Part shown: positions 60,626-64,000 of the stretch, in pieces
Numbering within the stretch: position 1 is the first letter of the stretch
Layout of the letters: each line of letters opens with the position of its first letter
Made by a program: the position numbers and the translations under genes
Assembly (NCBI GenBank): GCA_963708905.1
Contig: CAVPUV010000009.1
Location: 12,002-76,001, forward strand
Source of the DNA: SHZL01 sp963708905
GTDB taxonomy: Bacteria; Pseudomonadota; Gammaproteobacteria; Xanthomonadales; SZUA-36
Direction: 5' to 3'
Length of the DNA stretch: 64,000 nt
The notes under the pieces: generated by a model
The model's input: the letters and a program-made list of their open reading frames with translations, nothing else
Database searches by the model: none
Told to the model about the DNA's origin: nothing

Positions 60626-61984
60626 CTAAGGCCCGGTTGGTGCTGCGTCCGTCACCGGCGGCGTGAGCCATTCGGGCGGGGTGGCCAATGGCGCTTTCAG
60701 GGTGTTGAGGAAATCTTCGAGTTCCTTGAGTTCGCGCCGGCTGAGTTTGAGGGGCTTGGCTTCGTCGTGCCCGATCATTGCAAGCGGCGCGCGATTGTAG
60801 TGATCAAGAACTTCGCTGAGGGTGGCGATCTGGCCCTGGTGCATGTAAGGCGCGGTTCCATCAAGGTTGCGCAAGGACGGCGTGCGCATCGCGCCAAGCA
60901 GCGCCGGGTCGTCGGTGCGAGCAAAGCGCAACTCCGCACACTGCCGGTGGGGATCGTCGCTATAGGGACCCAAGCAGTTGAAGGGATCTTCCTCCACCCT
61001 CCGCACGCCATCGATGCGGCCCTCGTCGGGTACTTCGCCGGGGATGGAAAGCACCCCGGTATTGTGGAATTCGTTATTGGTGAAGAGCGGCCCGTTGTGG
61101 CACTGGGTGCAGTTGGCTTTGCCGATGAAAAGCCGCAATCCCCTGGTCTCGCTGTCGCTGAAAATAGCCTGCTGGGGCGCCATATCGCCGGTGAGAACGG
61201 CGGCGACATAGGCATCGAAGCGTGATGGCCCCGGCAGGAGCAGCCTTTCATAGGCCGCGATGGCCTTGCCCATGTTCGCGTAGGTCCGGTTGACGAGCTG
61301 GTGGTCTTCGGGCGCCATCGCTTGCCAGGCGGCGCTGAGCCGCTCGTCTCCAACCGGTGCCGCGGCGGTCGGAAAGCGGTTGCGGTCTGAGAAATCGGGG
61401 ATGGCGCCAAACAGCGCCTCGTAGGCTGCTCTGTAGTCCTTGTCGGTCGTCATCAGCCGCACGTACTGCATACGCGTGCCGCCCTGTTCATTCGGGTCTT
61501 CCAGCGGTGAAAGGGCCTGCGACCACAAGCTGTCCTTGCGCCCGTCCCAGTAGAACCAGGGGCTGTATGCGGAGCCGACAATGCTGGGGGTGTTGCGTTT
61601 GGATGTTCCGATCGCCCGGCCCTTGGGCAGGCCGTCGGTGAAACGGTGCTGCGGCTGGTGGCAGGTCGCGCACGAGAACTGCCCGTTGCCGCTCAGGCGT
61701 CGGTCGAAAAACAATTGCCGGCCGAGACGGGCGGCGTAGGGATCATCGGCGACGCGGTTCGGCGGCGCTGCGGGCAACGGCGGCAGGCTGCCGATCCATA
61801 GCGAGCGCAGCATGCTCACTTCGGCATCGGTCCAGGGCGGAGGAGCGGCCGACCGCAGGATCCACCACGCGAGCAGCACCAGCAGCAGCACCACCACCAC
61901 CACCACCACGCCACCAAGCTGCGCCAGCCGTTTGGCCGGAAGGAGGCGCCGCGCAGAATTCACAGGTCCAGGGGAATGATGCAC
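60626..61984 (-). CDS. Di-haem cytochrome c peroxidase (MauG/CcpA-like)
   Basis: The 452-residue protein has one N-terminal helix (GGVVVVVVVLLLVLLAWW), then two haem sites, FSCATCHQPQHRF and NCTQCHNGPLFTN, separated by about 185 residues as in the family. RTPSLRNLDGTAPYMHQGQI matches the conserved C-terminal block. It reduces peroxide or performs MauG-type oxidations in the periplasm. Its start overlaps the upstream FixH-like gene by 25 nt, so they are one operon. Confidence 0.92.
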   Translation of the reverse strand: MHHSPGPVNSARRLLPAKRLAQLGGVVVVVVVLLLVLLAWWILRSAAPPPWTDAEVSMLRSLWIGSLPPLPAAPPNRVADDPYAARLGRQLFFDRRLSGNGQFSCATCHQPQHRFTDGLPKGRAIGTSKRNTPSIVGSAYSPWFYWDGRKDSLWSQALSPLEDPNEQGGTRMQYVRLMTTDKDYRAAYEALFGAIPDFSDRNRFPTAAAPVGDERLSAAWQAMAPEDHQLVNRTYANMGKAIAAYERLLLPGPSRFDAYVAAVLTGDMAPQQAIFSDSETRGLRLFIGKANCTQCHNGPLFTNNEFHNTGVLSIPGEVPDEGRIDGVRRVEEDPFNCLGPYSDDPHRQCAELRFARTDDPALLGAMRTPSLRNLDGTAPYMHQGQIATLSEVLDHYNRAPLAMIGHDEAKPLKLSRRELKELEDFLNTLKAPLATPPEWLTPPVTDAAPTGP

Positions 61985-63018
61985 GTGTCGCTGGCACCCC
62001 CTGCGCTGATCGTGATCTCGATCTCCCAGTGGCCGGCCATATGAAAGCGCATGCCCTCGACCAGATAATCGCCGTCGCCAAGGTACTGAGTCACCTGTGC
62101 GCGGGTTGGCAAGCCATGGTTGTGCGCCGGCATGCCGCCGTTGAAAGTGATCTTGCCGTTCGCGAGCGGCACACCCTCCGTGGTTTCGATGTGCAGCACC
62201 CAGTCATGCATGCGGTTGATCTCAATCGGATCGAGTTTGCTTCGGTAGCCAATACGGTAGCGGCCGGACTTCGAGGTGTACGCCGCACTGGCCGCGGCCG
62301 GGGAATGATCCCCCCCAGCCGCCGGGGCCTGTGCCGATGCGATCCCGGGCAGAAGCAGTAGCAGGGTCATCAAGGTCCACCGGAGCACCCGGCGCCGCTG
62401 TATTCCGCGCCACCGTGCGCGCCAGCGCGAGAACTGCCCGTTGGCCAACCAGAAAACAAGCTGGATGCAGATCGCCAGTGCCGCGAACAACGGCCCGTAC
62501 CCAAAGCCCGCGAAGCCGACCTTGAAGGGAAATACGGCGGTATAGGTTTTATCCAAGGTGGGATGCCTGGCCGTCACGATGCCGACGTACCAGCCGGGCT
62601 CGGTAAAACGATGTATCGCCGTAAACACATGCGGGTGCACTGCGGGTGCTTGATAAAAAACCGTCGCTCCTTCGAGATTCCCGATGCGCTTCACATCCTC
62701 CAACTTCGCGAGTTTGTCAAGACCGGTCACATCCTTGATGATGCGAAAATCGATCGGCACTTTCCCGAGCGGGCCATGCGAGTACTCCATCACGAATACG
62801 GTTTCCGCGGCTGCGGGCAGATCTTCACAGAACTGCTCATCTTGCCGTGTGCGCGGCTGGTAGGCTTTGAAGTGCGCGCTGAACACCCCGATCTGGATGA
62901 GGCATTGATCCTCCGCGAGGAAGACGCCGCCGTGTGCCTCGGCCAGAGAGGCGATCATGGCCAGGCAAAGGGCAATGAGGCAGCTCGTGAAGATGGGCGG
63001 TGGGGAGCGGTAGTGCAT
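61960..63018 (-). CDS. FixH/YtkA-like membrane protein, partner of the peroxidase
   Basis: The 352-residue protein has a signal peptide, a first beta-rich domain (HGGVFLAEDQCLIQIGVFSAHFKAYQP ... VTARHPT), a membrane helix (GYGPLFAALAICIQLVFWLA) and a second helix (TLMTLLLLLPGIASA) before a FixH/YtkA-type domain (ITFNGGMPAHNHGLPTRAQV, MRFHMAGHWEIEITI). Such His/Met-rich domains bind copper or assist haem-protein maturation. The coupling to a di-haem peroxidase supports that. Confidence 0.8.
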   Translation of the reverse strand: MHYRSPPPIFTSCLIALCLAMIASLAEAHGGVFLAEDQCLIQIGVFSAHFKAYQPRTRQDEQFCEDLPAAAETVFVMEYSHGPLGKVPIDFRIIKDVTGLDKLAKLEDVKRIGNLEGATVFYQAPAVHPHVFTAIHRFTEPGWYVGIVTARHPTLDKTYTAVFPFKVGFAGFGYGPLFAALAICIQLVFWLANGQFSRWRARWRGIQRRRVLRWTLMTLLLLLPGIASAQAPAAGGDHSPAAASAAYTSKSGRYRIGYRSKLDPIEINRMHDWVLHIETTEGVPLANGKITFNGGMPAHNHGLPTRAQVTQYLGDGDYLVEGMRFHMAGHWEIEITISAGGASDTCIIPLDL

Positions 63019-63163
63019 GGGCCTATCTTATCGGGGGAAGTACAGGTAAAACAAACGCTATTTTGTCAGAAATCCAAGCTTATTGAATAGCAGTTGAGCA
63101 GCCGTCCTGCAGAACCATTAGAATCCGCTATTGCCCTTAAAGTCGGTCCCGCGGAGCCAGTAC

Positions 63164-64000
63164 ATGAACAGCAGACAGCAAAAAGCGACCAGCGAATGGC
63201 AGGCGCTGGATTCCCGTCACTATCTGCATCCCTTCACCGATTTCCATGACCTTGGCCAGAAGGGCAGCCGCATCATTACCCGCGCCGAAGGCATGTACAT
63301 ATATGACTCGGAAGGCAACAGGATCCTGGACGGCATGGCCGGCTTGTGGTGTGTCAATCTGGGTTATGGGCGCAAGGACCTGGCCGAAGTGGCCTGCCGC
63401 CAGATGCAGGAGCTGACCTACTACAACAGTTTTTTCCAGTGCGCTCATCCGCCGGTGATCGAACTGTCGCAGCGGCTCAGTGAGCTCAGTCCGGGCAATT
63501 TCCAGCACGTTTTCTTCACCGGCTCGGGTTCGGAAGCAAACGATACCCAGGTGCGCCTGATCCGCCGTTACTGGGACCTGATGGGCAAGCCGGACAAGAT
63601 GACGATTATCGCGCGCAATAACGCCTACCACGGCAGCACCATCGCCGGCGCCAGCCTGGGCGGCATGCCGGCGATGCACGAACAGTTACGCCTGCCGCTG
63701 CCCGGCATCGTGCATATCGAGCAGCCGTACTATTTCGGCCTCGGCGGCGAGCTGTCCCCCGAGGAATTCGGTTTGCGGCAGGCGCGTTTGCTGGAAGAGA
63801 AAATCAACGAGCTGGGCGTGGACACGGTGGCGGCCTTCTTCGCCGAACCAATTCAGGGCGCCGGCGGCGTGATCATTCCACCGGCCACGTACTGGCCGGA
63901 AATCCAGCGTATCTGCGATGACTACGGCATTCTGCTGGTGGCCGATGAGGTGATTACCGCGTTCGGCCGCCTGGGGCAATGGTTCGGCTCGACGCATTCC
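63164..64000 (+). CDS. Class III aminotransferase, 3' end cut by window edge
   Basis: From ATG 63164 (GGAG upstream) the frame is open to the window end (279 residues visible). YLHPFTDFHDLGQKGSRIITRAEG, LDGMAGLWCVNLGYG, FTGSGSEANDTQVRLIRRYW, NAYHGSTIAGASLGG and the PLP-binding ADEVITAFGRLG are diagnostic of class III PLP enzymes of the putrescine/omega-transaminase group. The Lys for PLP lies beyond the window. Together with the PuuB- and PuuC-like genes it supports amine catabolism. Confidence 0.92.
   Translation, partial: MNSRQQKATSEWQALDSRHYLHPFTDFHDLGQKGSRIITRAEGMYIYDSEGNRILDGMAGLWCVNLGYGRKDLAEVACRQMQELTYYNSFFQCAHPPVIELSQRLSELSPGNFQHVFFTGSGSEANDTQVRLIRRYWDLMGKPDKMTIIARNNAYHGSTIAGASLGGMPAMHEQLRLPLPGIVHIEQPYYFGLGGELSPEEFGLRQARLLEEKINELGVDTVAAFFAEPIQGAGGVIIPPATYWPEIQRICDDYGILLVADEVITAFGRLGQWFGSTHS

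Noticed and set aside
1..64000. CRISPR arrays, tRNA and rRNA genes were looked for.
   Set aside because: No regularly spaced direct repeats, no cloverleaf-like sequences and no rRNA segments were noticed by eye.

Overview
The window is high-GC chromosomal DNA from a gammaproteobacterium. The evidence is RlmJ, a DUF1244 protein, a TonB-dependent receptor, MATE and MFS carriers, and the style of the intergenic palindromes. I cannot place it to genus. No rRNA or tRNA genes and no CRISPR array were seen.

Left core (1-16.7 kb): a 5'-truncated membrane protein, a secreted RidA-like protein, fhs (formate-THF ligase) coupled to rlmJ, a methyltransferase, a cupin, a quinone oxidoreductase, a dienelactone hydrolase, VOC and SRPBCC proteins, a large beta-helix/FG-GAP exported protein, a PepSY protein, and several small membrane or periplasmic genes. 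The last two are a typical DUF2975 + HTH pair.

Accessory island (about 16.9-33.2 kb): this is the most unusual part. It begins with a vapBC pair whose antitoxin is frameshifted. It continues as a chain of small, mostly minus-strand genes separated by attC-type recombination sites (RYYYAAC ... hairpin ... GTTRRRY). Stop codons often lie inside one core site, and the next start lies 8-40 nt beyond the other. No integron integrase is present, so this is best read as a CALIN (cluster of attC sites lacking an integrase). Cassettes carry a CDF transporter, BrnTA, a two-gene restriction-modification unit, two c-type cytochrome genes, HEPN-like proteins, HicAB, a DUF2971-like protein and exported or membrane hypotheticals. 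The array is riddled with mobile DNA: a group IIC intron inside the brnTA attC, an inverted-repeat element at an attC core site, an IS4-family transposase remnant, a REP-type transposase element inside another attC, and two IS91-family remnants whose ends abut attC core sites. A second hicAB and a fused remnant of a Rieske oxygenase and a FAD oxidoreductase close the island.

Right core (33.3-64 kb): an HTH-HATPase-DUF4325 regulator, MFS and MATE carriers, a DgcN-like protein, a PuuB-like FAD oxidase, an MTHFR-like protein, LysR, a PuuC-like aldehyde dehydrogenase, a lipoprotein amidohydrolase, an Asp/Asn hydroxylase-like protein, a TonB receptor, a phytase-like exported esterase, an AAA/DUF4143 ATPase, an IS630 copy, a frameshifted TPR-sulfotransferase, a di-haem peroxidase with a FixH-like partner, and the start of a class III aminotransferase. 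The FAD oxidase, aldehyde dehydrogenase and aminotransferase together suggest polyamine/amine catabolism, although they do not form one operon.

Three intergenic copies of a multi-hairpin palindromic repeat (near 0.9, 34.4 and 58.3 kb) and several decayed genes (hipA, nucleotidyltransferase, Rieske, MATE C-terminus) show active genome rearrangement outside the island too.
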